From: a virus
DNA: 61,948 nucleotides
Direction: 5' to 3' (one strand)
Virus record (IMG/VR): IMGVR_UViG_3300014325_000602
Location: 1 to 61,948 of that record
Both the position numbers and the translations under genes were made by a program. The notes beneath the pieces are model-generated. The model saw nothing but the letters and a program-made list of their open reading frames with translations, did no database searches and was not told where the DNA came from. Positions 40,301 to 48,143 of the stretch are shown in pieces. Numbering within the stretch: position 1 is the stretch's first letter; every line of letters starts with the position of its first letter.

Positions 40301-40452
40301 TGAGTGGCGCCGCCGGGACTGACAGCGACTCGCTCCGGCGCATGGCGCGCGACCTGCGGATCTACATGACGAAAGAGATGCAGAGCGCGGCGGCGCGCGG
40401 GGAGTTCGCAATGCCGGCGAGCGGCGTGCGCACGAACGTCAGCGCGAGATAG
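37321..40452 (+). CDS. Tape measure protein
   Basis: This 1043-residue protein sets tail length. The N-terminal 40 residues are charged; residues about 45-75 are a hydrophobic segment (NPFLIATAAVGTFVVAGLEV). Most of the protein is coiled coil. A glycine-rich hydrophobic stretch at about 595-640 (GALTGAEMGAMFGPIGLGVG) is the usual tape-measure membrane segment. The C-terminus is low-complexity. It follows the chaperone pair, as expected. Confidence 0.9.
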   Translation: MGFSEDLSLRITGDSKEAQAAVSDLGNRLADAFNQPEDALEQFGEQLEKWLTNPFLIATAAVGTFVVAGLEVVATLRDWAEHAAETGEGIRELSYKMNDTVENVSAVGAAVKASGSSFETLGNASFMLQQRLGENFAKVSGALRQVGIDVAAFQASAPSEQILMLSDAFRNLPAGINVAQAAFELFGRQGRELLPQLMQPLREMTDQARELGLVWSQQDAQAAEDFEDKTRLLDEAFERMRDRIGMAFLPVLDALVTSLLKNKDAVADVAVGAGLLKTAVEVAIPVVKTWFDVQVTGLKVLVDMGRYLPILGDVIGQAADQFGALGDALRKAAQRHEEEERAAEAARKALDDWFTKTQAETEALRKQLGVSGEYVDKLNAVKKAVADLEPATKAQIDAALKLGESEGKVDEALGLVAGTTREYKRELEDQKRAQDEATKADKERAKALEDFNEKTVIFAGSSRAENEILAGRINILKDLAPPWKSLDGAIKETGVGVDWIIKHGGPNIVKALDVSVPADQWKKFHEQLDGFAQSLTRLAQVTGGTFSGLVKGIAEIVTAWDMAAKAADNFKKATSAAGKALALVQGVTAVAAATQGGGAKGIAGGALTGAEMGAMFGPIGLGVGAAVGALIGAVRGHGNETKTDREALAKQLGFSDLGGLYADLEKLGEQGQKLADIGMHVVGKHDQAANEQWMKEVSQFYDDLKKKQQDLLNSLTDLDQKFAALGASVPDDLDSIIQGLIAAGHTKEAQQGIDDLTAAYTKYTDAVAATEAFKTIEQEMKDVGLTADDMNAKFRQARDEEAARTIAKDWKDLAPYVQDVNVLGDKFLAQIQQMVIDARSYETAIPESMKPVIQNLIDQGKLLDANGEKLTDMSALNFEEDPLQKSMDVLNQTMQDIRDVLKHLFDGVSNSGVQAAEDVGRALRDNIPSDIDVNVHPRFGQPSGGADLGDVPIADSPLRSVLRGGLVRVNPGDVVGMPHLTPGFGGIHFGDINVSGAAGTDSDSLRRMARDLRIYMTKEMQSAAARGEFAMPASGVRTNVSAR

Positions 40453-40455
40453 ACG

Positions 40456-41235
40456 ATGGCGAACGCGCGATTCATGTGGAAGAACTGGGGCGTCCAGCCT
40501 GGCGTGACGATCACGTCCTCGTCGGACGCGACCGGCTACGCCGCGGCGGCCGCGCTCGCGTCGGTCGACCGCTCGAACATCTGGCGCTCGGGCACCTCGA
40601 CGGGCAATCAGAACGTCGATTTCGATTTCACGTCGCTCGGCGCGAAGACCATCACGGCGGTCGCCGCGATCAACTACAAGGTGCACGCGAGCGGCGGCAC
40701 GCTCAAAGCGCAGTATTCGACCGGCGGCGCGTTCGCGGACTTCGGGACGTTCACGTTGACGTCACCAAACCGGACGAACTGCCTCATCGTCTACAGCAGC
40801 CAGGCCGCGGTCACAAAGATCCGGTTCCTGTTCACGAACACCAATACGGTCAGCGACTTCGTCGAGCTGGGCGTCGGGTTCATCTGCGACAGCGGGCACG
40901 ACTTCACGCCGGTCGGGCATCTCGTCAATCAGCGCGGGTTCACGCCGGTCGACCCGTCGCCCGTGCAGTACAGCGTCGGCGGGCAGCGTCGCGTCTATCG
41001 CCGGCCGCAGTATCTCGAGCTGGACGCCGTGTTCCCGGTGCTGCGCCCGGCGGACGTCGCGACGCTGACCGACAATATCTACAGCGAGACGGGCACGGCG
41101 ACCCCGATCGTCTTCGACCTGTCCGCGCGGCAAGCCGACGAGATTGTCTACGGCGTCATGCCGGCGGCGGTGCCGTTCGCGGGGATGAACGGCGCGCAGA
41201 AGTCGGTGCAGTTCACCATCGAGGAGCTGCGGTAA
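40456..41235 (+). CDS. Distal tail protein-like structural protein
   Basis: This is a 259-residue beta-rich protein placed directly after the tape measure, the slot of the distal tail protein. The C-terminal half (YRRPQYLELDAVFPVLRPAD, DNIYSETGTATPIVFDLSAR) fits the arm or body of tail-tip proteins. It starts three bases after the tape measure. A hub-adaptor role is inferred by position. Confidence 0.6.
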   Translation: MANARFMWKNWGVQPGVTITSSSDATGYAAAAALASVDRSNIWRSGTSTGNQNVDFDFTSLGAKTITAVAAINYKVHASGGTLKAQYSTGGAFADFGTFTLTSPNRTNCLIVYSSQAAVTKIRFLFTNTNTVSDFVELGVGFICDSGHDFTPVGHLVNQRGFTPVDPSPVQYSVGGQRRVYRRPQYLELDAVFPVLRPADVATLTDNIYSETGTATPIVFDLSARQADEIVYGVMPAAVPFAGMNGAQKSVQFTIEELR

Positions 41236-43899
41236 GTGGCGCGCGTCTCGAGGGCGGCCGCCGGCAGCACGGCGTCAGCGGGCACGATCGCGGCGCCGGC
41301 GACCGCGCACGTCGCCGGCAATCTCATCGTCGTCGCGACGTCGCGCAACGGCTCGGCCGCGGTCACGCAGGTCCAAGACACCGCGCTCAACACGTATCAC
41401 CCCGCCGGCACGATCGGCGGCGGTGGCGCGGCCGGCAATTCGATGGACCTGTGGTACGCCTACAACATCGCCGGCAATGCCGCGAACGTCGTGACGGTGA
41501 CGTTCTCGAGCGGCTGCACCTATCGCACCGTCGTGGTGTCGGAGTTCGATAGCTTCGGCACGTCTGACCCGTTCGTGGCGTTCGCGAGCAACACCGGGAG
41601 CAGCACGGCACTGTCGTCGGGCACGGTGAGCGTCGGCGGCGCGTCGTCCGCGCTCATCGCCGCGTTCTTCTTGGACGCGTCGAACAGCATTGTCGATACG
41701 TCACCGGCGTACAACACGACACCGTTCAACGCGACCGGCGACGCGGTCAACTACTTCGCGGACGGCTACCGCTTTGTCTCGGCCAACGAAGCCGCGGTCG
41801 CGACGGGCGCGAATACCGCGTGGGGCGCGATCGCGGCGGCCTTTGTTCCGCCGAGCACCTCGACGGGGCCGACGACCTGGGCGCAGCTGGTCACGCAGGC
41901 GAACGCGGAGTTCGTCGTGCTCGCGGACGTGCAGGTCCGTCAGTCGCTGCGCGGCTGGACGAGCGATGGCGCGGGCGCGTACTACGTGCCCTACGACCTG
42001 TACACGCATCCGACGACGATCCGCACGGACCACGGGCTGTATCGCGGCGTCGATAGCGTGCTGGAGAATCTGACCCCGCTTACGCTGCGCGCGAGCATCG
42101 CCGCGGTGCAGGCCAACAGCGGCAGCTACTTCTACGACTCGGCGACGGGCCGCATCTACGTGCGCACCGCGGCCGCCGTGAACCCCGACACCATCAGCTT
42201 GATGCAGGCGGTCTTCACCGTCTGCGCGAGCACGCACGCGCGCAACTTCGTGGCTGGCCGTCACTACGCGCCGATGCTCGACGGCAACTCGATTCCGTCG
42301 CTGCACGCGGAGCAGTCAGACTTCCTCTCGGGCCTCACGATCGCGCCCTCCGGGGCGCTGTCGATGCAGAACGCAGACGGCTTCTGGGACTATCCCGCGT
42401 CGGCGTGGAACTGGATGAACGGGTCCGTCACGATCCGGATCGGCGGCGAAGCCCTGCCGCTCAGCGAATACCAGACGCTCTCGACGCTGCTCATCACGCA
42501 GAACCCGGCGGCCGGCGACCTGGCCGCGACGTTGTCGCTGCGGTCGCTGAACGACGCGCTCGCCGCCGCCCTGCCACAGCACACCTACGACGACCTCGCG
42601 GACGGCAGCGCGATGTTGACGTTTCCGAACGCCGTGGCCGCGTCCGAACTGCATGGCCAATACATGCCGGTCATCTTCGGCACGGTCTATGGGGTGCCGT
42701 TGCAGCGACTCGACATCGCTGGTGTCACCGATGCGAGCTACACCATTTGCTCGATTGGCGATCCGCGCGTGAGTCCTGGCGGTCCGCGTGGGAGCTACGA
42801 ATGGATCATGACGTTCGATCTGCTCGGCGGCCGCCGTCGAAACAAAGCGACCGGAGCGATCACAGAACTAGCGTTGGGCACTGAGATTCAGAAGTTCTCG
42901 TTCAGCACGACAACAGGAAATGTGAAGGTCACGAACGGCTATTCGCCGGACACCTACGACTTCTTCGCGGACGTGAACGTGCAATGGCTCGTCAACGATT
43001 CGGCGGCCACCGTGTTCGGATCGGTGACGTCGCCGACCGTGGGGTCGCTGCTCTTGTTGCTCCTCGTCGCCGCGGGCATTCCGCTGTCACAGATCGACAC
43101 GGCCGCACTCGCGACGGCTGATGCGGCGGCGCCGGAGATCCGCGGCGTCTACATCGCTGGCGGTACGGCGCCGCAGTGTCTCGTGACCACGCAGGACGCG
43201 GTCAATCGGCTGCGCACGTTCGAGCTGATTTACGTCAACACGATTGGGAAGTGGACCTGCAAGGTGTGGGACCCCTCGTTCGCGTTCACGAGCCTGCCGA
43301 TCTTGACGGACCGAGACATCTTGTCGTGGACGCCGAACGACAACCCCTCGCAGCCGGTCGCGTCAAATGTGCCCGTCCTGTCTCGCGTCGAGCCGGGCAC
43401 CGGCCGCGCCGTGTCGACGTCGGCGAGCAGCTTGGAGTCGGTCTCCGCGTTGCAGCAGCGGCGCGGCTTCGGCGCCGTCTCGTCGCCCTATGTCGACAGC
43501 GTGGACGCCGCGACGTATGCACAGCGCTTGCTCGCGCTCGCGCAGCAGCCGCCCGTCGAGATCGACGTCGTGGTCGGGCCAGCGTTCATGACGGTCTCGT
43601 TCGGCGACAAGTTCCGCGTGATGCGAGCGCGCGGCCCGTCGACCGGCACGACTGGCTTCGATCAAGTCATGGAAGTCATCTCGTTCACGAAGAACCCGGC
43701 GTCGATGACGGTCGACCTGCGGCTGTCGAACATGCGCGGGCTCGGAGAATCCGTGAAGCGCGTCGCTCCGGCGGGCACTCCGGATTGGGGCAGCGCGACA
43801 GCCGATCAGAAGCGGCAATACCTGTATGCCGTCGACGACACGCTGCAACGCGCGTCGGCCGGCGATCCAGCGAGCTTTCGCCCGGGAGTGTGGTGGTAG
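41236..43899 (+). CDS. Tail tip / baseplate hub protein
   Basis: This is an 887-residue protein from a GTG. The N-terminal about 210 residues form a beta-sandwich (NLIVVATSRNGSAAVTQVQD, ANVVTVTFSSGCTYRTVVVS) of a kind common in carbohydrate or adhesion domains. The middle and C-terminal parts (about 230-860) are a long beta-rich tail-hub-like segment ending in TPDWGSATADQKRQYLYAVD. It lies at the expected site of the Tal/hub protein. Confidence 0.6.
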   Translation: MARVSRAAAGSTASAGTIAAPATAHVAGNLIVVATSRNGSAAVTQVQDTALNTYHPAGTIGGGGAAGNSMDLWYAYNIAGNAANVVTVTFSSGCTYRTVVVSEFDSFGTSDPFVAFASNTGSSTALSSGTVSVGGASSALIAAFFLDASNSIVDTSPAYNTTPFNATGDAVNYFADGYRFVSANEAAVATGANTAWGAIAAAFVPPSTSTGPTTWAQLVTQANAEFVVLADVQVRQSLRGWTSDGAGAYYVPYDLYTHPTTIRTDHGLYRGVDSVLENLTPLTLRASIAAVQANSGSYFYDSATGRIYVRTAAAVNPDTISLMQAVFTVCASTHARNFVAGRHYAPMLDGNSIPSLHAEQSDFLSGLTIAPSGALSMQNADGFWDYPASAWNWMNGSVTIRIGGEALPLSEYQTLSTLLITQNPAAGDLAATLSLRSLNDALAAALPQHTYDDLADGSAMLTFPNAVAASELHGQYMPVIFGTVYGVPLQRLDIAGVTDASYTICSIGDPRVSPGGPRGSYEWIMTFDLLGGRRRNKATGAITELALGTEIQKFSFSTTTGNVKVTNGYSPDTYDFFADVNVQWLVNDSAATVFGSVTSPTVGSLLLLLLVAAGIPLSQIDTAALATADAAAPEIRGVYIAGGTAPQCLVTTQDAVNRLRTFELIYVNTIGKWTCKVWDPSFAFTSLPILTDRDILSWTPNDNPSQPVASNVPVLSRVEPGTGRAVSTSASSLESVSALQQRRGFGAVSSPYVDSVDAATYAQRLLALAQQPPVEIDVVVGPAFMTVSFGDKFRVMRARGPSTGTTGFDQVMEVISFTKNPASMTVDLRLSNMRGLGESVKRVAPAGTPDWGSATADQKRQYLYAVDDTLQRASAGDPASFRPGVWW

Positions 43900-44340
43900 A
43901 TGGCGAGCCTCTTTGCTCAAGGCAACGCGATCACCGCCGACAAATTGAACGGCGCGTACACCGCGTACAGCGTGGTCTGGTCGACGACCGGGTCGGCGCC
44001 CGCGATCGGCAATGGGTCAGTCAGCGGTGCGTGGCAACGCCTGGGCGACGTGATGTTTGTGCTCGTCGTGCTCCAGTGGGGCACGACGACGACATCGGGG
44101 ACGGGCGCCTTCAAGTTTTCGCTGCCGCTCGCAGCATCGACAACAGGGTCGACGCCGCATGACTCAGGCTATGGGTGGGGCATCGATCAAGGCGTCGCGT
44201 ACTACCAAGGCACGATCCAACTCTACGACTCGACCCACCTCATCGTGAGCAATAGCGCGGGCGCCTGGGGCGCGACCGCGCCGTTCACCTGGGGGAACAC
44301 GGACGAGCTGGTTGCGTGCGGCTGGTTTCCGATTGGCTGA
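43900..44340 (+). CDS. Tail-tip paralog 1 (of three)
   Basis: This is a 146-residue beta-rich protein. It shares with its two successors the pattern Y-x-x-V-W then IGNG-x-x-x-AWQR-x-GD, then a threonine/glycine segment and F-S-L-P, and an end of the type W-x-x-G-D/E-x-x-x-x-x-GW. It may be a receptor-binding or tip-plug unit. Tandem duplication is clear; the exact role is inference. Confidence 0.6.
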   Translation: MASLFAQGNAITADKLNGAYTAYSVVWSTTGSAPAIGNGSVSGAWQRLGDVMFVLVVLQWGTTTTSGTGAFKFSLPLAASTTGSTPHDSGYGWGIDQGVAYYQGTIQLYDSTHLIVSNSAGAWGATAPFTWGNTDELVACGWFPIG

Positions 44341-44343
44341 GCG

Positions 44344-44805
44344 ATGGCGACCAATTTCAAGAGCGGCGATCCGGCGTTTGCGTCTCGTCTCAACGGGACA
44401 TGGACGAGCTATGCCGTCGTCTGGTCCTCGACGGGCACGCCGCCCGCGATCGGGAACGGCACGATCACGGCCGCCTGGCAACGGATCGGCGACATCTTTT
44501 TCTACAGTATCACCGTGATCTTCGGCTCGACGACGACGGCCGGGACTGGCCGCTGGCAATTCTCGTTGCCGCTCACCGCCAAGCTTCCATTCGGGCTCAC
44601 GGTCGACGGTTCCGGCCAAGCGCACAGCTATCGCCCGATCGGGGTCGCTGAGAAGGACGGAATCGTCCTGTTGAATGGCCCCCAGCTCGTCGCGATTTAT
44701 TCAAACGGTGCCACACCTACCTCGAACGGCTGGCCCGAAGGTCTCCCGTGGGCGAACGGTGACGTATTCCACCTCGGCGGCTGGCAGCCGGTGGAGACGC
44801 CATGA
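44344..44805 (+). CDS. Tail-tip paralog 2 (of three)
   Basis: This is a 153-residue paralog of the previous gene (SYAVVWSSTGTPPAIGNGTI, AAWQRIGDIFFYSITVIFGS, GRWQFSLPL). It begins three bases after its neighbour and overlaps the next by ATGA. The middle part differs (HSYRPIGVAEKDGIVLLNGP), so the copies have diverged in the segment most likely to contact the receptor. Confidence 0.6.
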   Translation: MATNFKSGDPAFASRLNGTWTSYAVVWSSTGTPPAIGNGTITAAWQRIGDIFFYSITVIFGSTTTAGTGRWQFSLPLTAKLPFGLTVDGSGQAHSYRPIGVAEKDGIVLLNGPQLVAIYSNGATPTSNGWPEGLPWANGDVFHLGGWQPVETP

Positions 44806-45239
44806 GCAATCTGTGGGCCGGTGGCGATCTGCCGCTCGAGGCGAAGTATGACGGCCGCTGGACCGCCTACGTGCCCGTGTGGACAGGGACGACCACCAAC
44901 CCGTTTTTGGTAGACGGCCGTCTTAGCGGCGCGTACCTGCGCGAAGGGCAAGTCGTGTTCTTTACGTTGACGCTGGTCATGGGGGCCAGCACGACGTTCG
45001 GGAGCGGCTTCTGGGAGTTCACCGTCCCGATCGCAAGCGTGACCGGGATATATGCCGGCGGCGCGCTCGGCTATGACGTCTCGGCGGATGCCTTCTACAC
45101 CGGGACGCTCGCGCCGGATACCACGACCAAGTTCTACATCACGGTCAATGCGGCCAGCAACGCTTTTTCCCCGACATACCCGTTCACCTGGGCCGCCGGA
45201 GATCAGCTCTTCGTGAGCGGCTGGTACGCGATTCCGTAG
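44802..45239 (+). CDS. Tail-tip paralog 3 (of three)
   Basis: This is a 145-residue paralog with weaker similarity (AYVPVWTGTTTNPFLVDGRL, SGAYLREGQVVFFTLTLVMG, GFWEFTVPI). It overlaps the previous gene by ATGA. The shared end (TWAAGDQLFVSGWYAIP) confirms common descent. It is the last gene of the tail module before the lysis region. Confidence 0.6.
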   Translation: MSNLWAGGDLPLEAKYDGRWTAYVPVWTGTTTNPFLVDGRLSGAYLREGQVVFFTLTLVMGASTTFGSGFWEFTVPIASVTGIYAGGALGYDVSADAFYTGTLAPDTTTKFYITVNAASNAFSPTYPFTWAAGDQLFVSGWYAIP

Positions 45240-45252
45240 GAGGGCTGAGGCG

Positions 45253-45858
45253 TTGAAACCCGAAACGGTCGAACTCGTGAAGGCTTTCATCGCGGCGGTG
45301 GCGCCGGCGCTCGGGGCGAGCCTCGCGGCCTGGCGGTTCTTCATCCGTCCGCGGATCGTCAAGCCCGCCCACGCGTTCGCCAAACGTCTCGTGGCCACGC
45401 TCGACAAGGTCGATGAGATGTCGGTCTCGTTTGGCGCGAACGGTGGGAAGTCGCTCGCCGACATGATCCGCAGCACCCACCGCGACACGGCCATCACGGG
45501 GATCCGCGTCTCGTGGCTCCTCGACCAGACCGACCGGCCGATGTTTGAGCAGGCGCCGGATGGACGCAACCTCCGGATCAACAGCAAATTCACGGACGCG
45601 TTCGGGTATGGCGCCGTCGAAATGCTCGGGCAGCAATGGATCCGGCTCATTCACGAGGCCGATCGTCCGGGCTTCATGCGCGAATGGGATCACGCGCTCG
45701 AGGACGTACGGCTCTTCGAGGCGACCGTGCGCGTCGTCACGCGATCCCGCGCGACCCAGCAGGCCCGCATCATCCTCGAGCCGCGGCTGCATGAAGTGAC
45801 CGGCGAGCTCCTCCGCTGGCTCGGACGCATCGAGACGGTGAGCGGAGGCCAGCCGTGA
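45253..45858 (+). CDS. Membrane protein with PAS-like domain
   Basis: This is a 201-residue protein; the start is probably the TTG at 45253. Residues about 8-28 form a membrane segment (ELVKAFIAAVAPALGASLAA). Residues about 80-170 fit a PAS fold: SWLLDQTDRPMFEQAPDGRN, LRINSKFTDAFGYGAVEMLG, QQWIRLIHEADRPGF and RLFEATVRVVTR. PAS domains sense small molecules, redox state or light, or mediate dimerisation. No kinase or cyclase domain follows. It overlaps the endolysin gene, so it may tie lysis to a signal; the role is unknown. Confidence 0.65.
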   Translation: MKPETVELVKAFIAAVAPALGASLAAWRFFIRPRIVKPAHAFAKRLVATLDKVDEMSVSFGANGGKSLADMIRSTHRDTAITGIRVSWLLDQTDRPMFEQAPDGRNLRINSKFTDAFGYGAVEMLGQQWIRLIHEADRPGFMREWDHALEDVRLFEATVRVVTRSRATQQARIILEPRLHEVTGELLRWLGRIETVSGGQP

Positions 45859-46388
45859 TCAGCGAACCGGTCTGCGACGCGATCATCGCCCAGATTCAGA
45901 GCGATGAGGGCGGCGTGGCCGATGTGCGCGACGGCGCCGGCCTGACGCACTACGGGCAGACCGAGCCATGGTTGAACGAATGGGGTCTGCCGGTGCCGAC
46001 GTCGCCTGAAATGGCGGCGCAGAACTGGCGTCGGTGGATGGCGAAGACCGGGCTCGAGCAGCTCACTGGGATCGACCAGCCAACGGCCCACGCGGTGATC
46101 GATTGGGCGGTGATGTCCGGTCCGTCAACGCCGATTCGTGCGTTGCAGCAGGCGGTCCGAGCGAAGCAGGACGGGCTGTTAGGCAAGGACACGCTCACCG
46201 CGTTCGCGCACGCCGACGCCAGGCGCGTCGCGCATGTCGTGCTCGAGCAACGACGCTCGGCCTATCTCGCGCTGGTGATCGCGCGGCCCTTTGACACGCC
46301 GCAAGGTCCTGGGCGACTGAAGTTTCTGGCTGGCTGGAACGCGCGGATCACGCGCGAGCTCGCCGAAGTCCACGGCATCACGTTCTGA
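45855..46388 (+). CDS. Endolysin, GH108 muramidase-like
   Basis: This is a 177-residue protein from a GTG overlapping the previous stop. Residues 14-30 carry the E-G-G motif (SDEGGVADVRDGAGLTHYGQ, catalytic Glu18), followed by EWGLPVPTSPEMAAQNWRRW and a C-terminal peptidoglycan-binding-3-type segment (AVRAKQDGLLGKDTLTAFAH). This is the layout of phage GH108 N-acetylmuramidases. There is no signal peptide, so it needs a holin. The holin-like gene follows 18 bases later. Confidence 0.8.
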   Translation: MISEPVCDAIIAQIQSDEGGVADVRDGAGLTHYGQTEPWLNEWGLPVPTSPEMAAQNWRRWMAKTGLEQLTGIDQPTAHAVIDWAVMSGPSTPIRALQQAVRAKQDGLLGKDTLTAFAHADARRVAHVVLEQRRSAYLALVIARPFDTPQGPGRLKFLAGWNARITRELAEVHGITF

Positions 46389-46405
46389 CGGAGGAGAGAG
46401 TCGAC

Positions 46406-46837
46406 ATGCAGGATCCAATCGCACCACCGTCCGCGGACCAACTTCAGCAGCTGAACGTGCTGCTCGGGCAGATCGTGCAGTTCACTTCGCACATTTCCAC
46501 GGGCGCGATGACCGCCCACGCGATTCAGTGGTTCAAGGGCATGGGCTGGTTCGGCACGCTCTGGGACAGCTTGTCTGACCGCGGGAAGGTCATCTTCGGC
46601 GCGATCGCCGCCGCACTGCCGGCCGCGGGCATCACCGTGACGTTTCATCATCCAGCGGCGGGGCATTACCTCCTCGACGTCCAGAACCTGACGGTCGCGA
46701 CCGGCGTCGCGTTCGTCTGGTCACTGCTCCAAAACTGGGTTTTCCAACAAGGATGGTACCAAGCCGTGATCAAACCCAAGCCGGTGGTCGGGCCCGTCGT
46801 GCCGGCGACGCCGGTCGCGGTCGAAGTCAAACCGTAG
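46406..46837 (+). CDS. Holin-like membrane protein
   Basis: This is a 143-residue protein with two hydrophobic segments (about 65-88, VIFGAIAAALPAAGITVTF; about 100-120, VATGVAFVWSLLQNWVF) and a proline/valine-rich tail. Location directly after the endolysin supports a holin role. It starts with GGAGGAG upstream of the ATG. Confidence 0.6.
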   Translation: MQDPIAPPSADQLQQLNVLLGQIVQFTSHISTGAMTAHAIQWFKGMGWFGTLWDSLSDRGKVIFGAIAAALPAAGITVTFHHPAAGHYLLDVQNLTVATGVAFVWSLLQNWVFQQGWYQAVIKPKPVVGPVVPATPVAVEVKP

Positions 46838-46848
46838 GAGGGAAGCCA

Positions 46849-47058
46849 ATGGGCATCATTGAGTTCTTCGTGCTCGTGCTGATCGTCGTGGCCGCTGGGG
46901 CGCTGACCCTCTGGGCGATCAAGAGGTTCGGTTCGGAGCCGCCGCCAGCGATCGTCATCAACATCGTCTGGTTCGTCGTCGTGCTGATCATTATCGTCGC
47001 GCTCGCGCGCGCGCTCGGACTGACCGGCGCCGATCCCCAAATTCCACGATTGCGCTGA
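46849..47058 (+). CDS. Small two-helix membrane protein
   Basis: This is a 69-residue protein from the ATG at 46849. Two membrane segments (about 4-22, FFVLVLIVVAAGALTLWAI; about 35-55, IVINIVWFVVVLIIIVALAR) with a short loop suggest a second holin or an antiholin. It has a good ribosome-binding site (GGAGGGAAG). Confidence 0.55.
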   Translation: MGIIEFFVLVLIVVAAGALTLWAIKRFGSEPPPAIVINIVWFVVVLIIIVALARALGLTGADPQIPRLR

Positions 47059-47081
47059 TCTCACATCCAGGGAGGTTCACG

Positions 47082-47621
47082 ATGCGTGTTTCTTTTTTGT
47101 CACTGGTCTTGGTCGCGGCACTCGGCATCGCCGGCTGCGCGGGTCACCGCGCGCCGATCACGCCCACACCCGACGAGGCCGCCATCCAGCAGACGCGCCA
47201 GGATTCAGTCCGCGCGGCCGATTCACTGACGACCGCCATCAACGTCGCGCGCTCGATCGGGAAAACGATCGACGCCTTGCCGTTGCCCGCGGGCGTGAAG
47301 GACGGCTTCGACTGCGACGTCCTGCGCATCGTCGGCGCGCCGGCCAGCAATCCGGAGGTGCTCGTGCGCGCGCAGGTGCTCTGCGGTCCGACGCCGTATC
47401 CAATTCCGGCCGCGCCCGGCCCGGTGGGACAGCTTGCGGAGGTCGCGAAGGCAACGACAAGCCAGCCGGCCCTCAAGGCGACGCTCGTCCAGGCGCTCGT
47501 CTACTTCAAGCCGCTGCTGCAACGACTCGCGGGATCGACGGACCCCGCCACCAAGAGTCTCGGCGCCATCTTGCTCGCGGCCCTCACGGTCGCCCAGGCG
47601 CTCTCAGGAGGTGTGGCGTGA
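47082..47621 (+). CDS. Lipoprotein, possible outer-membrane spanin
   Basis: This is a 179-residue protein with a signal sequence ending in a lipobox (LGIAGC, Cys19). It is rich in alanine, proline and helices afterwards. A lipoprotein next to holin and endolysin could be the outer spanin; an inner spanin with a coiled coil is not obvious. It overlaps the next gene as GTGA. Confidence 0.55.
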   Translation: MRVSFLSLVLVAALGIAGCAGHRAPITPTPDEAAIQQTRQDSVRAADSLTTAINVARSIGKTIDALPLPAGVKDGFDCDVLRIVGAPASNPEVLVRAQVLCGPTPYPIPAAPGPVGQLAEVAKATTSQPALKATLVQALVYFKPLLQRLAGSTDPATKSLGAILLAALTVAQALSGGVA

Positions 47622-47866
47622 AGGATTTCATCCACAACATCGACGGCATCACGAACCTGATTACGGTCGGGGCGACGACGGCCTCGACGATCATCGGGTT
47701 GATTCGGGCCGGCCGGGTGCAAGTCCAGAACGCGCAGGGCCAGCTCCTCACCGCCGAGGACGTGGTCGCGCACTGGAACACGCTCATCGCCGCGGCGATC
47801 GCCGCCGGCGACGAGACGACGGCGCGGTTGCTCGCGCGGCATGCCGGCGAGGACGACGGTGCGTAA
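47618..47866 (+). CDS. Small hypothetical protein
   Basis: This is an 82-residue protein from a GTG overlapping the lipoprotein stop. A weak hydrophobic stretch (about 11-28, NLITVGATTASTIIGLIRAG) and a helical C-terminus are seen. It could be a lysis accessory protein. Not recognised. Confidence 0.45.
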   Translation: MKDFIHNIDGITNLITVGATTASTIIGLIRAGRVQVQNAQGQLLTAEDVVAHWNTLIAAAIAAGDETTARLLARHAGEDDGA

Positions 47867-48143
47867 GAAGTCGGTGCGGGCGGGACGAGGTGGGCTGGGA
47901 GCGAGGCCGCCCCGGCCTCGTGGCCCCTCGGCTCCGTCCCGCCGACGTGACGCGCGTCATCCGTACTACGTTCAGCTGACCGCCAGTGGCCGCGCGACAT
48001 CGGTCACGGCGATGCGCCAGGCGATCCGCCGCTTCCTGCGCGCGATCGGGTCGCGCTGGACCGAGCGGATCCTTGTGAAGCGCATCTACGAGGTCCGCGC
48101 AGAGACGGTCTACGACCCGCGCCACCTCGGAGGCGGGGCATGA
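47859..48143 (+). CDS. Small basic hypothetical protein
   Basis: This is a 94-residue, arginine-rich protein. A GTG at 47859 is preferred to the ATG at 47841 because it follows a GAGGACG stretch; both are possible. The C-terminal half (AMRQAIRRFLRAIGSRWTER) is a helix. It overlaps its neighbours at both ends. Unknown function. Confidence 0.4.
   Translation: MRKKSVRAGRGGLGARPPRPRGPSAPSRRRDARHPYYVQLTASGRATSVTAMRQAIRRFLRAIGSRWTERILVKRIYEVRAETVYDPRHLGGGA

Noticed and set aside
37546-40686. Minus-strand open frame of about 1046 codons
   Set aside because: It lies antisense to the tape measure and is arginine/valine/histidine-rich. Long antisense frames are expected in G+C-rich genes; no ribosome-binding site or domain is seen.
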